Origin: Aestuariivirga sp.
Lineage (GTDB): Bacteria; Pseudomonadota; Alphaproteobacteria; Rhizobiales; Aestuariivirgaceae
Assembly (NCBI GenBank): GCA_020252385.1
Contig: JADCDC010000360.1
Location: forward strand, 1-8,895
Length of the DNA stretch: 8,895 nt
Direction of reading: 5' to 3'
The translations under genes and the position numbers were made by a program. The number at the start of each line of letters is the position of its first letter. Positions within the stretch are counted from its first letter, which is position 1. The notes below the pieces were generated by a model. The model did no database searches. It saw only the letters and a list, made by a program, of their open reading frames with translations, and was not told where the DNA came from. Below, piece after piece: positions 1 to 6,041 of this stretch.

Positions 1-373
1 ACTCGCGTTCCGAGCACAGCATGCCTTCAGACGGCTCGCCGCGGATCACGCCCTCTTCCAGCGTGATCTTGGTGCCCGGGATGTAAGCGCCGGGCAGTGC
101 GATGATGCCCTTCATGCCGGTCCGCGCATTGGGCGCGCCGCAGACGACATTGATGATCCCGGTATCGGTCTCGACCTTGCAGCGCCTGAGCTTGTCGGCA
201 TTGGGATGCTTCTCGGCCAGCTGCACATAGCCCACCGTGAAGGGGGCGAGCGCAGCGGTCATGTCGGAGACCTCTTCCACTTCGAGGACGACACCGACGA
301 GGCCTTCGCAGATCTCGTCGAGCGATGCCGTGGTGTCGAGATGATCCTTGAGCCAGGAGAGCGTGAATTTCAT
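1..373 (-). CDS. pheT: phenylalanine--tRNA ligase beta subunit, 5' part only
   Basis: Only the first 124 codons are in the window; the gene runs off its left edge. The full protein (usually about 800 residues) forms the alpha2-beta2 PheRS with PheS, charging tRNA-Phe in the cytoplasm; the beta subunit carries tRNA-binding and editing domains. The visible part starts MKFTLSWLKDHLD, typical of PheT, and includes the N-terminal tRNA-binding OB-fold region with HPNADKLR near residues 55-62, VVCGAPNARTG near 73-83, and RGEPSEGMLCSERE at the cut end. The ATG at 371-373 is chosen because it begins this conserved N-terminus. It lies 55 bases after the pheS stop, and that gap contains a palindrome. 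It is probably cotranscribed with pheS. Nothing is abnormal in the visible part. Confidence 0.96.
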   Translation of the reverse strand, partial: MKFTLSWLKDHLDTTASLDEICEGLVGVVLEVEEVSDMTAALAPFTVGYVQLAEKHPNADKLRRCKVETDTGIINVVCGAPNARTGMKGIIALPGAYIPGTKITLEEGVIRGEPSEGMLCSERE

Positions 374-390
374 TGCAGTTCTTCCTTAAG

Positions 391-415
391 TCCTCTCCCG
401 CGCGGCGGGAGAGGA
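391..415. repeat. REP-like palindrome between pheS and pheT
   Basis: A perfect inverted repeat with 11-base arms (TCCTCTCCCGC and its complement) around a 3-base GCG centre, in the 55-base gap between the pheS stop and the pheT start. The core CCTCTCCC/GGGAGAGG is shared with the two palindromes at 2317-2440, so this looks like a short member of the same dispersed intergenic family. In the transcript it would form a very stable hairpin, possibly tuning the pheS/pheT ratio. It is not followed by a T-run in either direction, so it is not a convincing intrinsic terminator. Confidence 0.7.
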
Positions 416-428
416 GACAAAGCAGTAA

Positions 429-1499
429 TCACGACAGCCCCCCGGCAAGTGTCGGCACTTGCAGCGCCTTGAATCCATAATGTCTCAGCCAGCGCAGATC
501 GGCCTCGAAGAAGGCGCGGAGATCGGGGATGCCGTATTTCAGCATGGCGATGCGGTCGATGCCCATGCCGAAGGCCCAGCCCTGCACCTTTTCCGGATCC
601 ATGCCGCCCGCACGGATGACGTTGGGATGCACCATGCCTGACCCTAAGATCTCGAGCCACTTGTCGCCGGTGCCGATCTTCAGCTGGCCGCCCTCGCGCG
701 AATACTGGATGTCGACCTCCATCGAGGGCTCAGTGAAGGGGAAGTGCGAGGCGCGGAAGCGCATCTTCACGTCGTCCACCTCGAAGAAGGCCTTGCAGAA
801 CTCGGTCAGGATCCACTTGAGGTTCGCAAGCGTCGTCGTCTCGTCGATGACCATGCCCTCGACCTGGTTGAACATCGGCGTGTGCGTCATGTCCGAGTCG
901 CAGCGGAAGGTGCGGCCGGGCGCGATGATGCGGATCGGCGGCTTGGAGGAGAGCATGGTGCGGATCTGCACCGGGCTCGTGTGCGTCCTCAGCAGCATGC
1001 GGGAGCCGTCCTCCTTCTCGTTGAAGAAGAAGGTGTCATGCTCCTGCCGTGCAGGGTGCTCTGGCGGAATGTTCAGCGCATCGAAGTTGTGGAAGTCGTC
1101 CTCGATGTGCGGGCCCTCCGCCACGGAGAATCCGAGGTCGCCGAAGATCTGCACCACCTCTTCCCACACCTGGCTGACGGGATGCACCGTTCCGGAGACC
1201 TGCGGGCGCACGGGCAGCGTCACGTCGATCTTCTCGGAAGCAAGCCGCGCCTCCAGCGCGATCTCCTGCAGCCTCTCCTTGCGGGCCGACAGCGCCTCGG
1301 CCACCTTGTCCTTGAGCAGGTTCAGGGCGGCGCCCGCGTCCTTGCGCTCCTCCGGGCTCATGCTGCCAAGGCCCTTCATGCGCTCGGAGATCGAGCCCTT
1401 CTTGCCCAGCGCGGAAACGCGCACGGCTTCGAGAGCGGCTTCGTCGCTGGCCGCTTCGATCTCAGCAAGGATCGACTGTTCGAGGGTTGCGAGACTCAT
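429..1499 (-). CDS. pheS: phenylalanine--tRNA ligase alpha subunit
   Basis: Catalytic alpha subunit of PheRS, 356 residues, which is within the usual bacterial range. It activates phenylalanine with ATP and transfers it to tRNA-Phe. Visible are an N-terminal coiled-coil tRNA-binding arm (about residues 1-90), then the class II aminoacyl-tRNA synthetase core: HNFDALNIPPEHPARQEHDT (137-156), RTHTSPVQIR (171-180), the motif 2 region APGRTFRCDSDMTHTPMFNQ (193-212), FPFTEPSMEVDIQ (253-265), and motif 3 GWAFGMGIDRIAMLKYGIPD (307-326). The ATG at 1497-1499 is chosen because MSLATLEQ matches the family start and AGGGGAA lies about 5 bases upstream. An in-frame TTG at 1568 would add 23 residues inside a hairpin and has no good ribosome binding site. 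It lies 108 bases after rplT, with a hairpin in the gap, and upstream of pheT. Confidence 0.97.
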   Translation of the reverse strand: MSLATLEQSILAEIEAASDEAALEAVRVSALGKKGSISERMKGLGSMSPEERKDAGAALNLLKDKVAEALSARKERLQEIALEARLASEKIDVTLPVRPQVSGTVHPVSQVWEEVVQIFGDLGFSVAEGPHIEDDFHNFDALNIPPEHPARQEHDTFFFNEKEDGSRMLLRTHTSPVQIRTMLSSKPPIRIIAPGRTFRCDSDMTHTPMFNQVEGMVIDETTTLANLKWILTEFCKAFFEVDDVKMRFRASHFPFTEPSMEVDIQYSREGGQLKIGTGDKWLEILGSGMVHPNVIRAGGMDPEKVQGWAFGMGIDRIAMLKYGIPDLRAFFEADLRWLRHYGFKALQVPTLAGGLS

Positions 1500-1523
1500 C
1501 GGATGTTCCCCTGGAAAACGAAA

Positions 1524-1567
1524 TGACCGGGCACAGGTGCCCTGGAAGACACGCTGTAGCCCGGTCA
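1524..1567 (-). terminator. hairpin with T-rich tail before pheS, possible attenuator
   Basis: On the minus strand, TGACCGGGC pairs perfectly with GCCCGGTCA (plus-strand arms 1524-1532 and 1559-1567). Inside it, ACAG/CTGT (1533-1536 with 1554-1557) and a further GTG/CAC extend the stem across single-base bulges, giving about 16 pairs. The downstream arm runs into TTTCGTTTT, then the pheS ribosome binding site. This is the layout of a leaky intrinsic terminator or attenuator between the ribosomal-protein genes and pheST. I see no obvious Phe-rich leader peptide, so the control mechanism, if any, is unknown. Confidence 0.5.
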
Positions 1568-1607
1568 AGGCAATCGGAATTCGACGTGACGATCTTGCGT
1601 GAGGCGA

Positions 1608-1964
1608 TTAAGCCTGCGCGGCCTTGGCCTTCTCGACGAGAGCGGCGAAGGCGGCCTGATCATGCACGGCGAGATCGGCGAGGACCTTGCGGTCGACCTC
1701 GATCCCGGCCTTGTCCAGGCCGTAGATAAATCGGCCATAGGTCAGGCCGAGTTCGCGCGTCGCGGCGTTGATGCGCTGGATCCACAGGGCGCGGAAATTG
1801 CGCTTCTTGGTGCGGCGGTCGCGATAGGCATATTGCTCGGCCTTCTCGACGGCCTGCACAGCGACGCGGAAGATGTTCTTGCGGCGCGAGAAATAGCCCT
1901 TCGCCTGCTTGATCACCTTCTTGTGGGACTTGCGGGCGACGGTACCGCCCTTTGAACGTGGCAT
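1608..1964 (-). CDS. rplT: 50S ribosomal protein L20
   Basis: Large-subunit protein L20, 118 residues, normal length. It binds 23S rRNA, is needed for early 50S assembly, and in several bacteria represses its own operon by binding an mRNA leader. The sequence shows the highly basic N-terminal extension (MPRSKGGTVARKSHKKVIKQ) with AKGYFSRRKNIFR after it, then RDRRTKKRNFRALWIQRIN (about 48-66) and the C-terminal globular domain with LTYGRFIYGL (74-83). The ATG at 1962-1964 gives the conserved MPR start and has GGAGA about 8 bases upstream. It sits 18 bases after rpmI, the standard infC-rpmI-rplT order, so the two are surely cotranscribed. A hairpin follows the stop before pheS. Confidence 0.98.
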   Translation of the reverse strand: MPRSKGGTVARKSHKKVIKQAKGYFSRRKNIFRVAVQAVEKAEQYAYRDRRTKKRNFRALWIQRINAATRELGLTYGRFIYGLDKAGIEVDRKVLADLAVHDQAAFAALVEKAKAAQA

Positions 1965-1982
1965 TGGTCTGTCTCCTCGGGC

Positions 1983-2186
1983 TTACTTGGCGATGTAGGG
2001 CATGTGGATCTTGACGAGGCGCTCATCGCCCGCCGCCAGCACCATCGTGCCGCGCTGGTTGCGGATCTGCTTGTTGGTGCGCTTGATCATGCCATGGCGC
2101 TTGCCGGCCTGACCCGCCTTGATCTTGCCGGAAGCGGTCACCTTGAACCGCTTCTTGGCCGAGGACTTGGTCTTCATCTTGGGCAT
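1983..2186 (-). CDS. rpmI: 50S ribosomal protein L35
   Basis: Small basic large-subunit protein L35, 67 residues, usual size. It starts MPKMKTKSSAKKRFKVTASG and continues with GKRHGMIKRTNKQIRNQRG (about residues 28-46) and ends HMPYIAK, all typical of the family. The ATG at 2184-2186 is chosen because the family starts MPKMKT and AAAGGA lies 8 bases upstream; a reading frame open to 2315 would add 43 unrelated residues. It lies between infC and rplT, with only 18 bases to rplT. Its 274-base upstream gap contains a hairpin close to the ribosome binding site and two REP-like palindromes. L20 could control translation here, as known for this operon in other bacteria, but this is inference. Confidence 0.97.
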   Translation of the reverse strand: MPKMKTKSSAKKRFKVTASGKIKAGQAGKRHGMIKRTNKQIRNQRGTMVLAAGDERLVKIHMPYIAK

Positions 2187-2214
2187 TTTGCTTAATCCTT
2201 TCAAAGCGATATAA

Positions 2215-2250
2215 AGCCGCCATGGCATGCCCTTTACAGGCCAGGCGGCT
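2215..2250 (-). promoter_or_regulatory. rpmI leader hairpin, possible L20 autoregulation site
   Basis: On the minus strand AGCCGCC-TGGC (plus 2240-2250) pairs with GCCA-T-GGCGGCT (plus 2215-2226): 11 pairs with one bulged base and a 13-base loop. It ends about 14 bases before the AAAGGA ribosome binding site of rpmI. A structure at this place is where L20 represses rpmI-rplT translation in other bacteria. Whether this one resembles a real L20 site was not tested. Confidence 0.4.
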
Positions 2251-2316
2251 TGAACGAGGGGTGGTAAAGCAAAAACGGGCCGAAAAGGCAAGTCCAACGG
2301 GGATTGGGGAGACATT

Positions 2317-2359
2317 CCTCGCCCCCACGCAAGTGGGGGAGAGGGAGGGGTGAGGGGGT
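2317..2359. repeat. REP-like palindrome, left copy of an inverted pair
   Basis: The hairpin has CCCCCAC (2322-2328) and GTGGGGG (2333-2339) around a GCAA loop, extended with one mismatch by outer CCTC/GAGG, followed by a tail GAGGGAGGGGTGAGGGGGT. The tail is the near-complement of the tail of the copy at 2402-2440, so the two copies face each other about 42 bases apart. C/G-rich repeats of this kind are scattered between genes in many alphaproteobacteria. It lies between infC and rpmI. Confidence 0.75.
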
Positions 2360-2401
2360 GGTTCAGCGGGCTACACCCTCGGAAGCCTGTCTCGTGGCTG
2401 G

Positions 2402-2440
2402 CACCCCCTCACCCTGCCCTCTCCCCCGGCGGGGGAGAGG
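2402..2440. repeat. REP-like palindrome, right copy of an inverted pair
   Basis: A perfect 10-base hairpin CCTCTCCCCC/GGGGGAGAGG around GGC (2418-2440), preceded by the tail CACCCCCTCACCCTGC. Hairpin core and tail match the reverse complement of 2317-2359 except for small differences, so the pair could fold either as two separate hairpins or as one long stem. It starts 20 bases downstream of the infC stop on the minus strand, where it could protect infC mRNA or lower readthrough into rpmI-rplT. No T-run follows it on the minus strand. Confidence 0.75.
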
Positions 2441-2460
2441 AATAAGGGGGGCGTGAAGGG

Positions 2461-3012
2461 TCAGCGCGGCGCCAGGACCATGACGATCTGGCGGCCTTCG
2501 AAGCGGGGTTCCGACTCGACCTTGGCGATTTCCACCGTGTCCTTCTTCACCCGGTCGAGCAGCTGCTGGCCCAGTTCCTGGTGCGCCATCTCGCGGCCCC
2601 TGAAGCGCAGCGTGATCTTGACCTTGTCGCCTTCCTCGAAGAAGCGCTTGATGGCGCGCATCTTCACGTCATAGTCGTGGTCGTCGATCATCGGGCGCAT
2701 CTTGATCTCCTTGATCTCGATGACCTTCTGCTTCTTGCGGGCCTCGGCGGCCTTCTTCTGTTCCTGGAACTTGAATTTCCCGTAGTCGAGGATCTTGCAG
2801 ACGGGGGGCTTGGCATCGGGCGAGATCTCGACCAGGTCGAGATTGGCCTCTTCGGCCATCATCATGGCCTGGCGGATCGGTACGACTCCGACATTTTCGC
2901 CGCCGGCGCCGATCAGGCGCACTTCGCGGGCGTCGATGCGGTGGTTGATCCTGTGTCCTTCTTCCTTTTGCGGGGGGGCGGCTCCGCGGTTCAACGGCCT
3001 CCTGGGTGGAAT
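2461..3012 (-). CDS. infC: translation initiation factor IF-3 (start uncertain)
   Basis: IF-3 binds the 30S subunit, prevents joining of 50S and checks start codon choice. The N-domain shows RINHRIDAREVRLIG, then LVEISPDAKPPVCKILDYGKF, a charged linker (QKKAAEARKKQK), and the C-domain with EIKMRP, FFEEGDKVKITLRFRGREMA and EGRQIVMVLAPR at the end. The length, 183 residues from the start used here, fits the family. The start is not settled. I place it at an ATT (3010-3012), because infC often uses AUU/AUA/AUC and this gives an RRP-containing N-terminus as in relatives, but the site lacks a clear ribosome binding site. Alternatives are ATG 3072, TTG 2994 (AGGAGG only 3 bases away) and ATC 2949 (AAGGA 6 bases away). 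First gene of the infC-rpmI-rplT cluster. Confidence 0.93.
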   Translation of the reverse strand: MPPRRPLNRGAAPPQKEEGHRINHRIDAREVRLIGAGGENVGVVPIRQAMMMAEEANLDLVEISPDAKPPVCKILDYGKFKFQEQKKAAEARKKQKVIEIKEIKMRPMIDDHDYDVKMRAIKRFFEEGDKVKITLRFRGREMAHQELGQQLLDRVKKDTVEIAKVESEPRFEGRQIVMVLAPR

Positions 3013-3091
3013 GCTCAAGTGGGCTTCGGCTCCTGTGTGCGGGGCAGGGCCCTTTCTCGGCGCTGCTCCCATTGGGTTGGTTCGCGTCCGC

Positions 3092-3121
3092 TTTAGACAT
3101 TGAATGTGGCACCCCCGTCAA
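3092..3121 (-). promoter_or_regulatory. candidate sigma-70-type promoter for infC
   Basis: On the minus strand TTGACG (plus 3116-3121, 5 of 6 to the -35 consensus) is followed after 18 bases by TCTAAA (plus 3092-3097, 4 of 6 to the -10 consensus). It lies in the 129-base gap between the histidine kinase stop and infC. The predicted transcript would start near 3085, leaving only about a dozen bases before the ATG at 3072, which argues for a later infC start. Confidence 0.5.
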
Positions 3122-3141
3122 GCGCCCTTGCAGGGTCCCCT

Positions 3142-4656
3142 TCAGCCGCTGCCGGACCTCAGCCGCTCCCCGCGCCGGCCCGGGTGCAGGGCAACCACCT
3201 GGTCGGGAACCGTGACGTGGAAAACGGTGCCCCCGGAGCCCGTTCCGTGAAGCCTGATCTCGCCGCCATGGGCGCGGATCAGCTCGGCGGCAATGGCGAG
3301 GCCAAGGCCGACGCCGCCCGGCTTCGCGGCACTCTGGAAGGCCTCGAACAGCCGTGGCCGAATGCGTTCCGGAATGCCCGGGCCATTGTCGGCCACCTCG
3401 ATGGTGACGACGCTGCCGTCCCGCCACGACCTGAGCGTCACGTGGCCGTCCGGCATTCCGCCTGCCTCCCCCTGCTGGGCTTCGACGGCCTGGATGGCGT
3501 TGCGCAGCAGGTTGGTGAGCACCCGGTTCAGCTGGTCGCGGTCGGCATCGATCAGCGCTCCGGCCGGAACCTGGTTGTAGAGCACCACGCGGCTCGACGC
3601 CTGCAGCACCGCGGCCTCGATCACCTCGTCCGCCAGTTCCTTCAGCGGCAGTTTCTCGCGCATCGGGGGCGGTTCCTCGGCGCGGCCGAACTTGAGCGTC
3701 TGGGTCAGGAACGAGATCGCCCGGTCGAGGCTGACGATCAGCTTGGGCGCGAAGCGCTTGACCGTCGGGTCCTCCGCCATCGAGAGCCGGTCGGACATGA
3801 GCTGCGCCGAGGACAGCATGTTGCGCAGGTCATGGCTGACCTTGGACACGGCGAGGCCGAGGGCGGCCAGCCGGCTCTTCTGCTGCAGCATCACGGAGAG
3901 TTCGGCCTGCATGTCATGGAGCTCGTGCTCGGCGAGGCCGATCTCGTCGTTCCGGCCGGATGGCGCGATGATGCGCGAACGGTCCTCCGGGTTCTCGCGG
4001 AACGACACCATGTTGCGGGTCAGCCGCTTGATGGGCCGCACCAGCACGAGGTTCAGCGCCGCGAACACCAGCCCCGCGACGATGACCGAGAGGATCACCG
4101 ACAGGATCAGGATGTTGATGCCATAGCCGATCATCGCCTTGCGCAGCGGCGCCTCGTAGAGCGCGATCTCGATCACGTCGCCCGACATGTTGGGCGGCCG
4201 GTCGATGACGCCGATCACCCGCTCCTCGGAGCGGATCATCACCGCGAAGGCATCGATGACGGCGGGAATCCACTGCACCTCGCGCAGGTCGTAGGAGGCG
4301 TCGATCATGTGGTCGGTGTCGCTGCGCAGCATCAGCTGGCGCATCTCGCCCCGGGTCAGGGAGACGACCAGCACGCCCGCACCCTTCAGGATCTCGGTCC
4401 TGAGGTCGCTGGAGAGCAGCCGGTCCGGGGCCGCCTCGGCGGCCAGTGCCGCGATCTCCGCCTGGGCGATCCGCCCCTTCAGCCACTGGATGCGGAAATT
4501 GGCGATGGACGGCAGGAAGATCAGGACCTCGCCCAGCATGACGAACACCACGGTCATGGCGAGCACCTTGCCGGAAAGCCCCCTCAGGGGGCCCGGACCC
4601 TCGCGTCTTGCCGTGTCCTTCGCTGCCGTCATCTCCTCACCGTGCTGACCAGCCAT
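3142..4656 (-). CDS. membrane-bound sensor histidine kinase
   Basis: Two-component sensor kinase of the HisKA/HATPase_c type, 504 residues. Visible in order: a transmembrane helix at about 30-50, an extracytoplasmic region of about 125 residues (51-178) that I do not recognise, a second helix at about 180-203, a HAMP-like segment with VRPIKRLTRN (206-215) to about 255, the H-box KVSHDLRNML with likely phospho-acceptor His275, N-box DQLNRVLTNLLRNAIQA (374-390), G1 DNGPGI (423-428), FEAF (437-440) and G2 GGVGLGLAI (447-455). All catalytic motifs are intact. No response regulator is nearby, so the partner is unknown. The start at 4656 gives a 28-base overlap with the reductase gene upstream; the alternative ATG at 4630-4632 gives an ATGA overlap, removes 8 residues and is equally plausible. 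Ligand and target are unknown. Confidence 0.93.
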   Translation of the reverse strand: MAGQHGEEMTAAKDTARREGPGPLRGLSGKVLAMTVVFVMLGEVLIFLPSIANFRIQWLKGRIAQAEIAALAAEAAPDRLLSSDLRTEILKGAGVLVVSLTRGEMRQLMLRSDTDHMIDASYDLREVQWIPAVIDAFAVMIRSEERVIGVIDRPPNMSGDVIEIALYEAPLRKAMIGYGINILILSVILSVIVAGLVFAALNLVLVRPIKRLTRNMVSFRENPEDRSRIIAPSGRNDEIGLAEHELHDMQAELSVMLQQKSRLAALGLAVSKVSHDLRNMLSSAQLMSDRLSMAEDPTVKRFAPKLIVSLDRAISFLTQTLKFGRAEEPPPMREKLPLKELADEVIEAAVLQASSRVVLYNQVPAGALIDADRDQLNRVLTNLLRNAIQAVEAQQGEAGGMPDGHVTLRSWRDGSVVTIEVADNGPGIPERIRPRLFEAFQSAAKPGGVGLGLAIAAELIRAHGGEIRLHGTGSGGTVFHVTVPDQVVALHPGRRGERLRSGSG

Positions 4657-6041
4657 ATTACGGCACGGACCAGCCGGTTGGATGCAAGATCCTGAAAATA
4701 GTTGACGGCGGCCCGCCTCCCGGCCTCTCCCCGGGTGGGATAGGGCAGGACGGGGGTCGCCATAGCGCCGATCTTGAGGCCCCGGTCGAGCGCCAGAATC
4801 CAGGGCTGAATGAGTTCGCCGGCACCCGGACCGGCGATTCCCGCACCCAATATCCGGCCACGGGGGCCGGTGACGATCTTGACCAGGCCATCGGTGCGGC
4901 CCTCGGCCTGGGCACGGTCATTGCCGACAAACGGCCACCGCGCCAGCTTCACCTTGCCGCCATGGATCGCCCGCGCCTCCGCCTCGGTGAGGCCGGCCTG
5001 GGCCAGTTCCGGGTCCGTGTAGGTGACATGCGGCATGCGGGCGCGCGCCCTTGCGGGCAGGCCGAACAGCGCGTTGCGGATGACGATCCCGGCCTGATAG
5101 CCCGCTTCATGGGTGAAGCGCCCGCCCGCCACGTCGCCCACCGCATAGACCCGTCGGTTGGTGGTCCTGAGGCCGGCGTCGACCGTGATGCCCCGGGGTG
5201 TCACGGCAATGCCGGCCGCATCGAGCCCCAGGTCCTCGACATTCGGGCGGCGTCCGGCCGCCACCAGGAGGTGGGAACCTGTCAGCCTGCCACCCCCCTC
5301 GAGGTCCAGCCAGACGCCATCGGGACCGCGGCCCGCCCCCAGGACCGCGCGGCCTGAGAGGATCTCGACCCCTTCCGCCGCCAGCCGCTCCAGCACGACG
5401 GCGGAGAGTTCTGGATCGTCCTGCGCCAGCGGCAGCCGCGCCTCGACGACCGTCACGGCAGCGCCCAGCCGGCGGTGCGCCTGCGCCATCTCCAGCCCGA
5501 TCGGGCCTGCCCCCAGCACCAGCAGGTGGCGGGGCAGCGTTTCGTTGGCAAACAGCGTTTCGTTGGTGAGATAGGGAAGCTCCGACAGGCCCGGCACCGG
5601 CGGGATGGCGGGCCGCGATCCGGTGGCAAGGACGAAGCGGCGCGCGGTGAAGACCTCGCCCGCCGCCTCGAGGCTTTGCGCGTCGCGGAATCGGGCGGCC
5701 GCCCTGATGACGGTGACACCCAGCTTCTCGAAGCGCCCCTGGCTGTCATGGGGCGCGATCGCCGCGATCGCCCGCTGCACATGGGCCCGCACCGCGGCAA
5801 AATCGACCGTGGGCTCGACCGGTGCAATGCCGAGGCTCGCACCCGAACGCATCGCCTGCGCCTGCTTCGCCGCCGCCAGCAGCGCCTTGGAGGGCACGCA
5901 GCCATAGTTGAGGCAGTCGCCGCCCATCTCGCCCTTCTCGAACAGGACGACCTTTTGGCCGAACTGTGCGGCCGCGGCGGCAACCGACAGGCCGCCGGAG
6001 CCCGCCCCGATGATGGCGAGGTCGAAATGCCGCGGCGTCAC
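4629..6041 (-). CDS. mercuric-reductase-like FAD-dependent disulfide oxidoreductase
   Basis: Flavoprotein of the class I pyridine nucleotide-disulfide oxidoreductase family, 470 residues. Visible: FAD-binding GAGSGG (12-17), redox-active Cys pair CLNYGCVPSK (Cys43, Cys48), ATGSRP (139-144), NAD(P)-binding VLGAGPIGLE (175-184), second FAD motif YAVGDVAGG (299-307), and a C-terminal dimerisation domain from about 336. It lacks the N-terminal metal-binding domain and the C-terminal Cys pair of true MerA, so mercury reduction is not supported. In the segment aligned with HPTLSE of lipoamide dehydrogenase it reads YPTRGE (Tyr434-Glu439), with the catalytic His replaced. The C-terminus ends in a hydrophobic, basic tail. 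Start is GTG 6039-6041 with GGAAGGGA upstream, overlapping the TVP38 gene stop as GTGA; the kinase gene follows with overlap. The substrate is unknown. Confidence 0.92.
   Translation of the reverse strand: MTPRHFDLAIIGAGSGGLSVAAAAAQFGQKVVLFEKGEMGGDCLNYGCVPSKALLAAAKQAQAMRSGASLGIAPVEPTVDFAAVRAHVQRAIAAIAPHDSQGRFEKLGVTVIRAAARFRDAQSLEAAGEVFTARRFVLATGSRPAIPPVPGLSELPYLTNETLFANETLPRHLLVLGAGPIGLEMAQAHRRLGAAVTVVEARLPLAQDDPELSAVVLERLAAEGVEILSGRAVLGAGRGPDGVWLDLEGGGRLTGSHLLVAAGRRPNVEDLGLDAAGIAVTPRGITVDAGLRTTNRRVYAVGDVAGGRFTHEAGYQAGIVIRNALFGLPARARARMPHVTYTDPELAQAGLTEAEARAIHGGKVKLARWPFVGNDRAQAEGRTDGLVKIVTGPRGRILGAGIAGPGAGELIQPWILALDRGLKIGAMATPVLPYPTRGEAGRRAAVNYFQDLASNRLVRAVIWLVSTVRR
5535..5570 (-). repeat. 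18-base tandem duplication inside the reductase gene
   Basis: CAGCGTTTCGTTGG occurs at 5535-5548 and again at 5553-5566, an 18-base period that stays in frame. It codes the paired TNETLF and ANETLP segments around residues 159-170 of the disulfide oxidoreductase, between the FAD and NAD(P) motifs. The reading frame is intact on both sides. Confidence 0.7.

Noticed and set aside
1500..1568. TTG at 1568 as an upstream start of pheS
   Set aside because: It would translate the hairpin region into a non-conserved 23-residue extension, while ATG 1499 has AGGGGAA upstream and the family N-terminus.
529..1602. Plus-strand open frame of 357 codons opposite pheS
   Set aside because: A Ser/Arg-rich shadow product with no family resemblance; pheS on the minus strand is unambiguous.
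2669..3427. Minus-strand open frame of 252 codons spanning the kinase end and infC in another frame
   Set aside because: The product is an Arg/Gly/His-rich shadow that crosses a real gene boundary and the candidate infC promoter.
4578..4592. GCCCCCT-C-AGGGGGC palindrome as a terminator or REP
   Set aside because: It lies inside the coding start of the histidine kinase (GPLRGLSG codons) and has no T-run; it is explained by codon content.
3100..4695. Long plus-strand open frame (531 codons) opposite the histidine kinase
   Set aside because: Its product is rich in His, Arg, Asp and Gly with no recognisable domain, and the other strand encodes a complete kinase with all motifs. Long antisense frames are expected in GC-rich DNA.
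4629..6041. True mercury resistance gene merA
   Set aside because: No N-terminal metal-binding domain, no C-terminal vicinal cysteines, and no merR, merT or merP nearby.
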